Source of the DNA: Tolypeutes matacus
Taxonomy: Eukaryota; Chordata; Mammalia; Cingulata; Chlamyphoridae
NCBI GenBank assembly: GCA_026826555.1
Contig: JAKSZT010054566.1
Span: 18,736 to 82,735 of the forward strand
Direction of reading: 5' to 3'
DNA length: 64,000 nt
Shown here: positions 10,966-22,363 of the stretch, in pieces
Position numbering within the stretch: the first letter of the stretch is position 1
Layout: the number at the start of each line of letters is the position of its first letter
Made by a program: the position numbers and the translations under genes
The notes under the pieces: generated by a model
Databases searched by the model: none
Told to the model about the DNA's origin: nothing
Seen by the model: the letters and a program-made list of their open reading frames with translations, nothing else

Positions 10966-13900
10966 CTGAGGAAGCCACAGTGAGGTCAGCTTGGCCTCAG
11001 GGTCCCCAACCTCCTGCTGTCTGCTTTCCCTGTCCATTCTCTCCTGGATTCCAGTGCTTCCAAGAGCCAGAGTGGAGTCCCCTTCTCCAGAAACCGGCTG
11101 CGGTCAGAATCTAGGACTTGAAGGGGACTGCATAGGCTCTGACCACGCCGGGCCTGAGAACCTCCCCCACACCCAGCCCATGCCACCTGCGAAGCCCACC
11201 CCAGTCCTTCCCAAAGAGGACCCCAAGCTGAGGCAAGACCCACCCCCTCCCTTAGCCCTGCCCTCTTACCATTCGACGCTTCTGCACCACAGAATAGGTG
11301 ACCGTGTCGTCCCTATTTGGGAAACTGGCAGAGGTCCCTGCACCCCTGAGAGGGAGGGCAGATAGATGAGCACAAAGGAAGCATTTTGCCGTGAACTCTC
11401 CTTCTTCCAACTCCCCTAATCTTCCCAGAAGTGCCACCCAGCTTGGCCCCCTTATTTGAAAACAATTTGCTCTATCCCAAGTGCCTAATGCTCACGGTAG
11501 GTAAATATGTGCCAAATGATTGAAGGTATCACGAAGTCCTGGCCTTGGTGATAAAGACAACTCTAGGCAGGCAGGCACCTGGCACGGTTCGGGAGACAAT
11601 TACTTCCCCCAAAGGTTTTAATGCAGATAGAAGAAGGTGACAGTGACGGTGGGGTGGCAGTGCCTGGCACGGCCTGGCACAAGGAGGGCAGGCGGACACA
11701 AGCTTGTTCTCTCACATCCCTTGAGGATGTGTCACCTCCGTACCCAGTGCCTGCTGTGTCTGGGCTGCCGACGGGGAAATTCAAGGTAGCGTAGCTAATG
11801 CCTTCTTCCATTACTGGATTGTAGCATCCCAGGGCGTGGGGGCCTTCAGAGAGGGGTGTCCTCCTAACCTGGGAGAGACACAAGCTTTCAGCTCCACCCA
11901 CTCTTCTACCCCCTACCCCCCAACTCCCTTTCCTTGGCCTCTGACACCCCAGATCACCCCATAGTTCTTTTTTCTGGTCTTCCTTCTTCGCCTGGTTTCT
12001 TTGCTTGACTCCAAGGCTTCCACCCTGCTTTTCTCCCATCCTACCTTTTTATTCCTCACAAAGAAGCTCTGCCCACTGGAATTTTCTTGAAGCCCCTGGT
12101 CCTGAATCCTCTTCCAGCTATAGTGATAGACATTCAGAGAGGGTCAAGAGAATGGGAATGAAGCCTGCAGGCTCAGCGGGCCAGGGGCTTCAGGAGTTGG
12201 GAGCAAGCCAAGGGAGAGGCAAGCAGGTGGGCAGTGGGAGGCCTCACCTCTGGCGCAGCTTAATCCCCCAGATTGCCAGGATGAGGACAGCCAGGCAGAT
12301 CCCGATTCCCACAGCCACACGCCTGCCGATGCTCTCGGGGCTGTCTGGTGGGGAGAGGAGACACTCAGCTGATGATAGCTGCCCTGAGCAGATGACAGTG
12401 ATGAGCTAGCTCTGGCCTGAGGCGCATGCCCCGAAGGCCACCTCAGCTTAGCTCTGCAGGCAGCCGCTGTCCTTCCCTGCACATCTCCTCCTCCAAGCAT
12501 GGGGGAGTGATGCAGAGAAAGAGGGAGAAGCCAGCCCTGCCCTCTGGAGCGAGCGGAGCTCCTGCTTTTACAACCAACATGGGCACTCACGGAGGACAGC
12601 AGCCTCCTAAATGGGTCCATCTCGTCAGCGGGCAGGTGGGTAGTGCTATGAGAACGCCAAGTGCACCTGCAGGTCCCCGCAGGAGTGGACCCTGCGGCTA
12701 GCCTCACATTTATGCCCAACTACAAAGAGCGCTGAAGAGGACACTGGGGACATGAATACAGTGGAAAACAGCACAGCCCCTAGCAAGAGACAGGTCTCCA
12801 GGGTGTCTGAAAAGTCTGGAGACAGCAAACGTGTCAGTGAAATTTCCACATAACATATTCAGGGTGTTTTCCTGTACCCTCCAGCTTTGCAGGCAATGGT
12901 CCTCTCACTCTAAAGCTGTGGCTCCCAAAGTACAATAAATAAATTAAAGAATTCATTTAGACGCTCTGTCTATGCACTGATACAGAACGGTAGTGTGACA
13001 TGTGCAAAGAAAAGTCCAGGACCAAGTGTGAGCTATCCTACCATTTGTGTGACAACGCAGGTTGCGTAGACGTAAATCTGTATCTGTCTATTGGGTGGGT
13101 ACAGAGCAGCTCTGCAAGGAGGCACAACAAGCTGCTGGCAGTGGATGCCTGTTGGGAAGAGCAGTTAGAGTTCTCAGCAAGCAAGAGTGAGGGGTGTCTG
13201 CCTTCCCATTCTTACCCTTTTGTGCTGTTTTGTTTTTTTACCATATCCTTGTATTGTCTTTTAAAAACAAACAAACAAACAAAAAACAACAGTAAAATCT
13301 CAAAAGATAAAAACAAGCAGCATATCAAGGGTGAGACAGAGAGAAAGATGGAGACAGAGAGACCCTCACAGAAAGAGAGAGAGACGGAAGCCAGTAGGAG
13401 CTCAGGATGTCTGCAGGGTGGGAGCAGCCTGGAGGAGGTGAGTCCAAATGGAAGAGAGGGAGGGAGGGAAGGAGCCAGGGAGACCCCTGGGGGCAGGTGA
13501 GCAGGGTGGGGTGGGGGTGGGGTGGGAAGGGTTGAGTAGACAGGCAGGGCTACGGGAAAGGGGAGGAAGGAGGGAGCAGGTGATCTGGGGGGCACAGTCG
13601 GGGCCAGAGAAGACCCAGCGCAGAAGTGAGAAGGGGCCTTACAGTAGACGGTGAGGGTGCTGGGCGCCGACACGCCTGTCCCCAGCCGGTTGGCAGCCTG
13701 GCACCGATAGGCGCCCGAGTGCTGGACCTGCGCAGGCTCCAGTCTCAGCGTCTGTCCGGCGTTGTGGAGATTTTGGTTGTTCCAGTCAAACCAGGTGTAC
13801 TGGGAGACGGGAGGGTTGGCGTCGCTCTTACATATCAGGGCTGCCCTCTCGCCCTCCATCACGCTGGCTTTCGGGGCAAAGGCCACGTGCAGCCCCCTAG

Positions 13901-16900
13901 GTGCGTCTGGAAGGCGAAGCGAAATCAGGGTCCAGGCCAGCGGCCTCCGGCTCGGCTCTGCTCTCAGCCGCCACCCACCCCCACTCACACAGCACTGGGA
14001 GCGTCCAGGCCTCAGATGCCGTCTGTCCTATGGAGTTGCTGACCAAGCAGCTGTAATCCCCGGCATCTTCTGGGGAGATGGAGGCAAAGCTCAGTTCTCT
14101 CCCTTTCTCCAGAAGGCTCCCGTTTTTCTTCCAGGAGAAGAGGACGTCTTCGGGGTGGCTGCTTGAGAAGTCACATCGGAGGAGGACCGGGTTCCCAGAG
14201 TGAACCTCAAGACGGGGAGTGATCTGCAGGACCCTGACACCTTTGGGGGCATCTGTGGAGCGAGGGCCTCGGGCTGACCTCTCAGCTCCCTCTCGCTCTT
14301 CCTGCCCCCGGCACCTCCTCCCCTTGGCCTGAGGCCTGGCTCCCATCCCTCAAGATGAGAAGACCCTGGTCTAGGCTCCAGCCTCCTTGCCCTTCGACCC
14401 TCATATCACAACTGGGTGACCTCCTCCCAGATGCCCCTGCCCAGGCCACTCACACTGGACTTCCAGGCTGACAGGGTGAGCCCAGACACACCAGAGGTTA
14501 CAGGCTGCACAGGCGATTGGCTTGACATCCCAGGCAACTTTGGGAATTATCAGCAGCCCAGAGAATAACCCATCATGGGAGAGTCGAGGGCTCCATTCAT
14601 ATCTGGAAACTACAGGGTTACTGGAGTTGTATCTACAGGACAGCGTCACTTTGTCTCCTTCTCGGATCAGTGTGGGGTTTTGAATCACTGTGGTCACCCC
14701 CTTGGGGGAATCTAGGAGGAAACCAGAGAGGTAGGTGAAGAAAAGCCAGGTGTCCATAATACCTTGTCCTTTCTGCATCCTCTCTCCCTTCACCTGCCCC
14801 TTGCCTGCTCATGGCTCCTAAATCTGTCAAAGGAAAGCTGGTGCTTGCCGCTTTTAGCTGTTTGGCCTGGCTGTGGCTAGAGGCAGGGTGGCACGGCAGT
14901 TAAGAGCACAGGTCTGGTGCCAGATTGCCAGTCCCCACATGGAACTGCAGGAGTGTGGCCTGCGGGCCTCAGTTTACTGATCTGCCAGTGGGGTCCTGAT
15001 AAGAGTACTTAAGCTTGTGGCATTGTTTGTTGCTAGGATGAATGAAATGATACCCTTAGAGCAGAGGGTGGCACGTAACAAACAATAAGCTTAGCTGCTG
15101 CTGTAATAGTCTTTCCTGCTGTCTAGATGCCCAAGGCTGGGGCATCCCCGTTGGCTCATTTGGCCCAGACAATGACATCTCAGAAGCCAAGGATCAACCC
15201 TATAGATTCTCCTGGCCCCAACCCAGTGCCAAGGTTTACTGTGTTAAAGAGGGTCTAACAACGGTGCAGTCAGGAAATGTGTTGGCCAGTTCTCCCTGAA
15301 AACTTCAGGGTCCCTTCCGGGCCTCAGCCACTGCTTGGTGACATTAAATTTCTGTGTCCCTCTTCTTGGCATCTTGTCATTCATTCATTCATTCAGCAAA
15401 CATCTACCTGGCATGAGCCAGGTCCTGTCTTTGTGCCAGGAATACAACCGTGAGCAAAACACAAAGCGCCTGCCTCCAGAAGCTTCCATGCCAGGAGACC
15501 CTGGCTTCTTTCTTGCTCTCCATTCTGGGACACAGGCCCCCCCCCTGCACCCTCCCAACCTGCCTCCTTTCCCCACCCCTGTACTCTCTCCCTAGGGCCC
15601 AGAAGTTCTATGACTACTCACATTGCACATTCAACTCAGCTTCCTGGCCAATCTGTCCAGGCCCAAGACTGTTCTCTGCCAAGCAGGAATAATTCCCAGC
15701 ATGCTCACGAGAGACCACTGGTATCTGGAATTTGTTTCCTGTCATCCCTAGCACTTCTTTCCGGTTGTGATACCAGGTGTAGTTTGTTGGAGGAGGATAG
15801 GCTAGTGATATACAAGTCAGCACCGCTGCACTTCCCTCCCTGGCTGGCAAGGTGGGGATCTGAACCTTGGAAGGTTCTGGAGCATCTGGAAGAAGGGATA
15901 GAGGCGGGGGAAGGGGTGAGGAGGGCCCTCTGATGTGTTCCCCCACCCCTCCCTGCCTGCCCTCTCTCCTGCTCCGAGAAGGCTCACACTGCACTTGGAG
16001 GACCACTTCTTCCGAATGTCCCGAGCCCAGGGTGTTGCGGCCCTCACAGTGGTACTTTCCGCTCTCCGTCTTGGTCACTGTGGACAGAGTTAGGTTGTAC
16101 TCCGTCTTCCCTAGTGGCCTCTTATCCTTATACCAGGATACACCCTGGCACTCTGGGTTGCTGCTGCTGATGTGGCACGTAAAGGTCACGTCTTCTCCCT
16201 CCATGACAGTGGCTTCTATGGGACTGACCTCGATCTTCAACTTCGGAACATCTGCAGGGGCAGAGGGTAGCAGGGGAGGGGACGGGGGATTCTCAGAGGG
16301 TGGAAGGTGGTGAGAAGCAGCAGTGTTTTGCTGGGACCAAGGGCAACAAGGGTGGACCGGTCCAAGCTCCCAGATGACTGTCACTGCCTCCTAACTGGTC
16401 TCTCTGCTTCTCCTCTTTCCCTGCTGTCTGGTCTTCACCAGCAGCCAGCAATGACTCCTAAGACCATCCATGAGACTTTGTCACTTCCCTGCTTGGAACC
16501 ATTCCATTGATCCCACACCTAGAGAAAATCCAGAACCCTGACCAAGGCCAATGTGACCTAGCATTCTGCTCCCTCTCAGACCTCCCTTCTCACCGCTTGG
16601 CTCCCTACGCGTCAGCCTGACCCTCTCGCTCAGTTGCAGACACACCAAGCAAGTTTCCACCTCTGGGCTTTTGTACTTGCTCTTTCCTGTCCCCAGGACT
16701 CTCCTCTCCCAAATGTCCCGACTCAGTCCCTCCCTTCATCAGGTCTTAGCTCAGATGTTCACCTTCCTCAGAGAGGTCTCTGTCCTAACCCTGGCCTAAC
16801 CCTGATTTCTTTGTTCTTAATACACTCATATCACTGCCTAACATTGTAGTCCATATTGTTAATCTATTTCTCATCTGTCCCTTCACTGTAATGCCAGCTC

Positions 16901-19176
16901 CTCATGGGCTAGAGCTTTGTCTGTTTCCTGCTGTGTCCCTGGCAGCCATACCAGGGCCGGGCACCTAGTAGGTGTGCAGTAAATGTTTATTGAATGAAAG
17001 AATGAGGCACAGAATCATGATGTGAAAAGATACTAAGCAAGTGATGCCCCGGTCATGCCGTGGCTTGAGGATAGATTAAGTTACTTTATTCTGTTAGACC
17101 AAAGTAGATGCTAAAGAGAAGCTGTTTCCTGAAACACCACGGCAGGCAGCAGGGAACACAGATCTTGCCTGTGGGGGACCACAGATTGATTACATTTTCC
17201 TTCCGTGGTTCCTGTTAGTCTCATGCCCACTGGTGAGTTGGGAAGAAATGACAAGGACCTTGTCCTTCCCATGGGAGCCCCGGGAGACTCACGCTTCACA
17301 TCCAGCTGCACCGTCTCCTCAGAGAGCATCCGCATCTCATCGCAATCCCACAGCTGGCAGGTCAGGATCTTCCCATGGTGGGTCCACTGTGCATGGAACG
17401 TGAGCCGGCTCTGGGTGGAGACGGATTTGGTGGACAGCGAAGTCGAGGTGACAGCCGGCTCGTCCAGGGACCACTGCAATTGGATCCGGTACCCAGGGCA
17501 GGCGAAATTCAGCGAGCAGGTCAGAGTGACGTTCTGGGACTCTTGGATTTCCGGAGGGAGCTGAATATGCGGTGAAAGAGGCGTTTCTGCAGAAGAGCAG
17601 GGACCCTGCTGGAGGTCTGGGGGACTGCAGGCCCAATGGCTACGAGCCTCTTACAACCCGCTTCAGACAGACTTCCTGCCCCAAATAACCCCTCAGCTAT
17701 CCCTTCCATCTCTCTCCAGTCCTGCCTTTCTCTGCTTCCAATCACCTTTGCTCAGCTGAAAGACTCTGAAAGGTCTTGCAAATGCTAAACCTCCTTAGGA
17801 ATTGCATTTCATACTTACTTCATTCACGCTGCCTGATGGCCACTCTGTTCTCAAGATATTTCCTCCCTAAGTTTAGTTCAATGCCTATTTCTTAGCTTTA
17901 CTGATGAACTTCTGTTTGTTTAATGGCCACACTGTTGGAGACATCCACGCACAGCGCCCCCTCGTGGATGGGCCAATCTCTGCCACCCTTTGGGCTGGGG
18001 TACCCTTCAGATTGCAGGGCCCAGGGGCTCAGAACCACCCACCAAAGAGCAGGCTGTGGTTCAGAGCCCAGACTCCCTAGGGCAGGGGCCACATCAATTG
18101 CTAAATAGATAATAATTCAAGGGATAACTAGAATTAGAATATTCGAGGGATATTCAAGGGATAGAATAGTCAAGGGGATTAGAATATTCAAGGGATAACT
18201 AAAATTAGAATGCCTCACCAACATTAACATATTTGGAGGTTTCACTTGAAAATGCAGATTTCCAGCTTCTCTTGAAAAACCAGATCTGCCGACCTGGAAC
18301 TCCCATTGGATAGGAGCCAAGGGGCAGCCCCCCGGTGGAGGCAAGTGGTGGGCTCAGGCCCCTTTGTCTGGTGCCACCCGGGTCACTCGCCGGCATCCCT
18401 GGCCTGGCCTCTGCAGGCATCTCGGTTTGTGTCCAACCCCTGCTCCAGGGAGTCGAGTTCTTTCTAGCCTCCCTCCTTGTGCCTGCCTGAGGCCCAGGTT
18501 CCCTTCCTCCAAAGCCTTACCAGAGACATTGAGGTTTATTTTCTCCATCCACTTGTCAGTCTCCGACATCATCCGCAGCCCCAGCCAACCGCTGTCCTCG
18601 ATGCCCACCGGGTTGATGCTCAGGCTGCAGTTGCGCTTGTCGTCTCCTATGTACCGCACCCTTCCCCCGCCAGAAGTGACCTCCTTGGCCTTTCGGCGCT
18701 CATAGAGGATGGTCCCCGTAAAGGTCTTGGTGTCTTTGTCATAATCGTAATTGCGGTACAGAGTAAAGTTTTCCAGCAGTTTTGGGGACACTGGGATCAC
18801 GAAGCTGCAGGGAATCCAGACGCAAGCCCCCTTCCAGGTGTACAGAGTGTTGGGGTGTTCAACTTTCCACTTATGGGAGTCAGAGAAAGCCAAGTACTCT
18901 GGAACCCATCACAATGATCAGAAAGCATTATTGTGGGGTAGGGAGGGCTTCCAAGGGAGTAAAGACTCTCCACTGAGGAGAGAGGAGGAGCTAGGGAGAT
19001 ACCCAAAGAGAGAAGCGTGTCTATAGCCTGCCTCTGCCAACCTCACCCCACATTGACTCTTCCCTGCTCCAGATCTTTCCACCTTCAACAGCTCCCATTG
19101 CCATCCCAGAACCCAGGTACCCGCCTCGGCCACAGTCCTTACCAAAGAGCAGGAGCCAGGGACCAAGGAGACGCAT
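10834..19176 (-). CDS. CD22: CD22 / Siglec-2, B-cell inhibitory receptor (13 coding exons)
   Basis: Coding exons on the minus strand: 19143-19176, 18521-18898, 17293-17586, 15988-16251, 15622-15885, 14454-14711, 13989-14252, 13643-13906, 12248-12344, 12045-12117, 11736-11868, 11270-11337, 10834-10965. Together they encode 840 residues (human 847). Layout: signal peptide, V-set domain with the sialic-acid Arg120, six C2-set domains each on one phase 1-1 exon, one membrane segment, and a tail with four ITIM-type tyrosines (Tyr756, 789, 815, 835) and a Grb2-type YENV (Tyr800). The protein binds alpha2,6-sialosides on B cells and recruits SHP-1 to dampen antigen-receptor signalling. Domain 2 is five residues shorter than human. 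The exon 11/12 join needs a donor different from the strongest-looking one (see findings). The start ATG follows an acceptor-like site, so a non-coding first exon probably lies upstream. Confidence 0.95.
11270..11337 (-). CDS. CD22: CD22 coding exon 12
   Basis: Encodes about residues 775-797 with [14 protein letters not shown], the Tyr789 motif. The donor ATG|GTAAGA is clear. The acceptor is ambiguous: GGTGCAG|GG at 11337 keeps the frame, while an alternative CTCTCAG lies 8 bases upstream. Confidence 0.85.
11736..11868 (-). CDS. CD22: CD22 coding exon 11
   Basis: Starts [18 protein letters not shown] and carries the first ITIM, ISYATL. The end at 11736 (GGAG|GTGACA) is chosen because it keeps the frame into exon 12; a stronger GGGAT|GTGAGA donor at 11716 would not. 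Confidence 0.85.
12045..12117 (-). CDS. CD22: CD22 coding exon 10
   Basis: Juxtamembrane tail: [20 protein letters not shown] then VRNKK, nearly as in human. Acceptor TATAG, donor AAG|GTAGG. Confidence 0.93.
12248..12344 (-). CDS. CD22: CD22 coding exon 9 (membrane segment)
   Basis: Encodes [14 protein letters not shown] and a hydrophobic stretch ending at a basic stop-transfer sequence (KLRQR). Acceptor ACCAG, donor AG|GTGAGG, entering in phase 1 and leaving in phase 2. Confidence 0.93.
12345..13642 (-). other. CD22 intron 8
   Basis: About 1.3 kb between the last Ig exon and the membrane exon. It holds an (AAAC)n run near 13266-13290 and a purine-rich stretch at 13330-13600; no further exon was seen. 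Confidence 0.6.
13643..13906 (-). CDS. CD22: CD22 coding exon 8 (Ig domain 7)
   Basis: C2-set domain with the conserved block [17 protein letters not shown] and the HSGAYRCQ cysteine motif. Phase 1-1. Confidence 0.95.
13989..14252 (-). CDS. CD22: CD22 coding exon 7 (Ig domain 6)
   Basis: C2-set domain containing [28 protein letters not shown] and [13 protein letters not shown]. Phase 1-1. Confidence 0.95.
14454..14711 (-). CDS. CD22: CD22 coding exon 6 (Ig domain 5)
   Basis: C2-set domain with [30 protein letters not shown] and the unusual CAACNLWC motif shared with human. Phase 1-1. Confidence 0.95.
14885..15090 (+). repeat. MIR in CD22 intron 5
   Basis: 'ggcacggcagttaagagcac' through 'gatgaatgaaatgataccct' follows the whole MIR consensus order, diverged. 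Confidence 0.65.
15622..15885 (-). CDS. CD22: CD22 coding exon 5 (Ig domain 4)
   Basis: C2-set domain with [23 protein letters not shown] and [14 protein letters not shown]. Phase 1-1. Confidence 0.95.
15988..16251 (-). CDS. CD22: CD22 coding exon 4 (Ig domain 3)
   Basis: C2-set domain starting [10 protein letters not shown], with [15 protein letters not shown] and [13 protein letters not shown]. Phase 1-1. Confidence 0.95.
16390..17010 (+). repeat. L2 in CD22 intron 3
   Basis: L2 3' vocabulary runs through the intron and ends 'gcagtaaatgtttattgaat' followed by gaaagaatgagg. Confidence 0.65.
17293..17586 (-). CDS. CD22: CD22 coding exon 3 (Ig domain 2)
   Basis: Domain starting [16 protein letters not shown], then [14 protein letters not shown] and [12 protein letters not shown]. 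It lacks five residues present in human after LQW (15 bases, frame kept). Confidence 0.94.
18116..18211. repeat. Small tandem array in CD22 intron 2
   Basis: Repeats of 'ttagaatattcaagggata' with variants, in about three imperfect units. Confidence 0.7.
18230..18300 (+). repeat. Unnamed interspersed repeat, copy A
   Basis: Shares an alignable core (cacttgaaaatgcagatttc, then cttgaaaaaccag) with 53061-53170. Family not recognised. Confidence 0.45.
18521..18898 (-). CDS. CD22: CD22 coding exon 2 (V-set domain)
   Basis: Ligand-binding domain: the [11 protein letters not shown] start, the GACVWIPC cysteine region and [12 protein letters not shown]. The sialic-acid-binding arginine falls at position 120, as in human; the aromatic Trp22 is equivalent to human Trp24. 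Confidence 0.95.
19143..19176 (-). CDS. CD22: CD22 coding exon 1 (signal peptide start)
   Basis: ATG at 19174-19176 gives [11 protein letters not shown], matching human [11 protein letters not shown]. The donor TTTG|GTAAGG leaves phase 1. Confidence 0.92.
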
Positions 19177-22025
19177 GGTGTCCTGTATAGGTGGACGCCT
19201 GCCCAGGGAAGAGTTTGTCTTTGAGCCAGTTGATCACTGACTTTTTCCAGGCTGCTTTTCTTGCTCACCGCACTGAGCTCCCACCCCTTTCTCTAACCCC
19301 GGGAGGACCATGTCTGGTTGTGTGGCGGAGATGCAGAATTCTGGGTGCTCCCCAGGACTTTTCTGCGTATGCTGGGCCTCTCCCTTCAGCCCAAGCATCC
19401 TGTGGCCAGCCTCTCTGTCCTCCCAGCACCCATTCTTAGGCTCCCTCTCCCTCCGTCCCTCCATTTATCCATCCATCTATTAGTTTATAAACTCCCTGCC
19501 CAGCCCTCAGGCTTTCAGTGGGACCAAACCACGGGGAGCCTCTCTAATGCCAGGTTCTGGGTAACCTGGAGCTCCCCCTGGGACTACAAGTGAAGGGTGT
19601 TACACAGGGGAGAGACATGCTCAAACCTTGATTTTAAAGACAAGAGGAAAAATCAAAAACAAAAAAACACCAAACTCCAAAACCAAAACTGAGGCATTGT
19701 GCCAGGAGGGCGTTTAAAGGGGCCTGGAAGGACTTAGGAGAATGTGGCCCAAGAGTTCCACTCAGATGCCCCCAGGGCTGGACAGGAAACATGAATCGAT
19801 CAGGTGGGGACTTGAGATAAGTCACTTTAGTAAGCGCTTATCTAAAGTGGGTAACTGTCTTCCAGTTCTAGACTTTGGTTGCCAATGGGAGCACGAGCTC
19901 CCCACTGCCCCATCTTCCACTCTTCCAAGAGAAGTAGGAAGCCAGATTTTCCTGTCAAATGTCCTGCTTTAAAAACAAAACACAATATCTGTGCTGGCCA
20001 AACCAAACCTGTTGGTAGGCTGGAGGCAGCCCAAAGGCCCCTGGTTTGCAGCTCCTCCCCATCTCTCTCTTCATATTGTGCAGAGACTTTTTAGACAGAG
20101 TTAAATTTACATAGAGTTAAATTTAAGTCCCAATTTACATGATTGTACCTTCTGTGCGGGTCCCCCGGGAGCCAGCAGGATGTGCTAATAGAGTGTGTCT
20201 CCTGCCCCAGCACAGACCTGCTCCCCTCCCGCCTGCCCCACCAGCATTTCCCACGCTTCGATATCTGCCCCCCGCCCCTCCCCACTCTGGCTGTTTATAT
20301 CCTCAGACTTCTTGGCTCATGCCAAGTGCTGCTGGGTCCAGAACTGGGTGTGGGGGATGCTAAACTGCTTGCTGAAAGCAGGAAGGGGGTTCTGTCCCCA
20401 GACATAGGGGTTGTTGGGCTGGGCCGGCATGAGCCAGGGGCCAGACTCTCCAGGCAGAGGTGACACCAGCTATTCAGGTGCTAACAGTGTTAAACCCCCC
20501 CCCCCAAAAAAAAACCTCCCAAGTCACATCCATTTGAGAAAAACTGGGCTACAAAAGTTAAACAGGATGCTTTACCAGAGGACTTTTCAAAGCCTTTGAT
20601 AAGCTTGTGTATGTGCAGCGAATCTCCACACTTCCTCGGCCATGAGATCTATTTTATGTTTCCCACAAAGAGCTTTGGCAGGGTCTGTGTTCTGAGGAAT
20701 GCCCCTTGGGGTCCTCTCTAGGGTTCCCACAAAGGCTGTGGCAAGGACTAGATTCCAGTCCCTGTGGCCAAGACCAACCGTGGGGAGCTGAGCCTTTGTG
20801 CCCCCCGCCCCACCAGTCCCCACTTGCCACATCGTCCTCAGGGCCTGCGTGAGGACCCCAGGACAGGTGGGATGCATGCTTACCCCAAGGAGCTCCAGGC
20901 AGATTCTGGAGTGTAAGAAGTGGGGCCTCAGGCCTGGGAAGGCTGGGGAGGCAGGGGGAGGCATGGAGGTTGGGGCAATAGCCACTAATACGAAAGGCCA
21001 CCCTGTCCTGACCTGCAGCCTCAGCACAGACCTGCTTAGAGTCTTGCAGGATGTCAGAACCAGCCACCCTGACTGCACAGTTTCTTCGTGGTATCCAGGG
21101 ACCCTGTCCTACTCTCGGAAGACTTGCCAAGTCTGGCAAGCAGGATGCTCATGGTCTAAGCTGTTGTAACACAGGCAGGAGAGAAGAAGGGAGGTCCCAG
21201 CCCTGAGAACTGTGCCCAGCACACAGTGTGAAAGCTGCTTCACACTTGCTTGTTGGATGCAAAAGAGAGCAAAATGGTTTTTACCTGTTTCCTCACGTCC
21301 TCCTCCTTTAAGGACCCTCGCAGCATCTGAGAGTGAAAGGGGAAGCACAGTCCTTGATTTTCACCTTCCTTGGCCACGCCCCCTGCCCCCTCTGTGGCTC
21401 CGAGCATGAGCAAGAGGCATGACGATTTGGAGCATGAGGAAAAGAAACCGTGGAGAGGATGAGAACTTGGAAGCTTAGAAGGAACACTTGAATATCTATG
21501 GTCAGTTCTTAGTTTCAGGTTATGGATTTTCCACAACAGATGTGTTTCAGAGCCGGTTCCCCTTCTGCCAACTCTCAGGAAATGCTCATTTATTAATGAC
21601 TCAAGATTAGAACTGTCAGCCTGCAGAAGAATGTCAACTTGAAAGTATTTGTAGTTTAGTGACGCCTTCCAGTTTCTTTCCATGGACATGAAGGGTGGAA
21701 AATCTGACCACTTACACTGATGCTGCAGCAGTCCCCAAGGGCTGAGGGAAGGACAGTGAGATGTCAGGAAAGAAAAAGATATTTTGTGCAAAGTGTTATT
21801 GAAAGGAAAAGTCTTGACACTGAAACCTCCCCACTTGTATCAGGCTTCTGATCAGTGAATGTCTTTGTACAGGAAACAGAGAGCACAAGGCCATGCAAAT
21901 CCTACAGATGATCTAAGAGGCTTCTGCGAAATCTCCACTCTTGTGCCACCTCAGCCTACTGGCTGCCAGCTATTGGGAAGGAAACAGAAGGAATGAAGAA
22001 CAACTCCTTCACAAAGCAGTGAGCT
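19177..22025. other. CD22 upstream region
   Basis: Should contain the CD22 non-coding first exon and promoter; an acceptor-like site (GGGCAG|GCG) lies about 30 bases before the ATG. A 27-bp near-palindrome with paired GATA motifs lies at 19823-19849. No coding exon was seen. Confidence 0.5.
19815..19849. promoter_or_regulatory. Paired GATA motifs in a near-palindrome
   Basis: AGATAAG at 19815-19821 faces CTTATCT at 19837-19843, overlapping a near-perfect palindrome (CACTTTAG and CTAAAGTG arms around TAAGCGCTTA). It lies about 640 bases upstream of the CD22 start. A regulatory role is inferred only. Confidence 0.35.
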
Positions 22026-22135
22026 CATTCTGAGAAGATGGAGTAGACTTACTTTTCCCTATTCTTCCTGCTAAGTACAACCCAAAACCCCTGGACATTA
22101 TATTTATATATAAAACAAGCATAAGAAGATGACTC

Positions 22136-22259
22136 TGGGGAGTGGATGTGGCTCAAGCAATCGAGCCACCTGCTTCCCACATGGGAGGTCCTGGGTTTGG
22201 TACCTGGTGCCTCCTAAAAACAAAATAAAACAAAACAAATAAACAAACAACAAATGAAA
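22136..22259 (+). mobile_element. DAS-type SINE
   Basis: tRNA-like head (gtggatgtggctcaagcaat, gggaggtcctgggtttgg) followed by an A-rich tail of (AAAC)/(AAAT) units. Older and more diverged than the composite copies. Confidence 0.8.
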
Positions 22260-22270
22260 AAACCAACTCA

Positions 22271-22363
22271 GGGGAGCTAACATGGCTCGGTGGTTGAGCA
22301 CTGGCTTCCCACATACAAGGTCCCAGGTTCAAACCCGGCTCCAGTACCTAAAAAAAAACGAAA
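22271..22363 (+). mobile_element. DAS-type SINE, adjacent second copy
   Basis: 'gctaacatggctcggtggtt' and 'aaggtcccaggttcaaaccc' form another tRNA-like head, with a poly(A) tail, directly after the previous SINE in the same orientation. Confidence 0.75.

Noticed and set aside
11270..11868. Calling CD22 a pseudogene because of the exon 11/12 frame problem
   Set aside because: A frame-keeping donor/acceptor pair exists and every downstream tyrosine motif is conserved, which is not expected of a dead gene.
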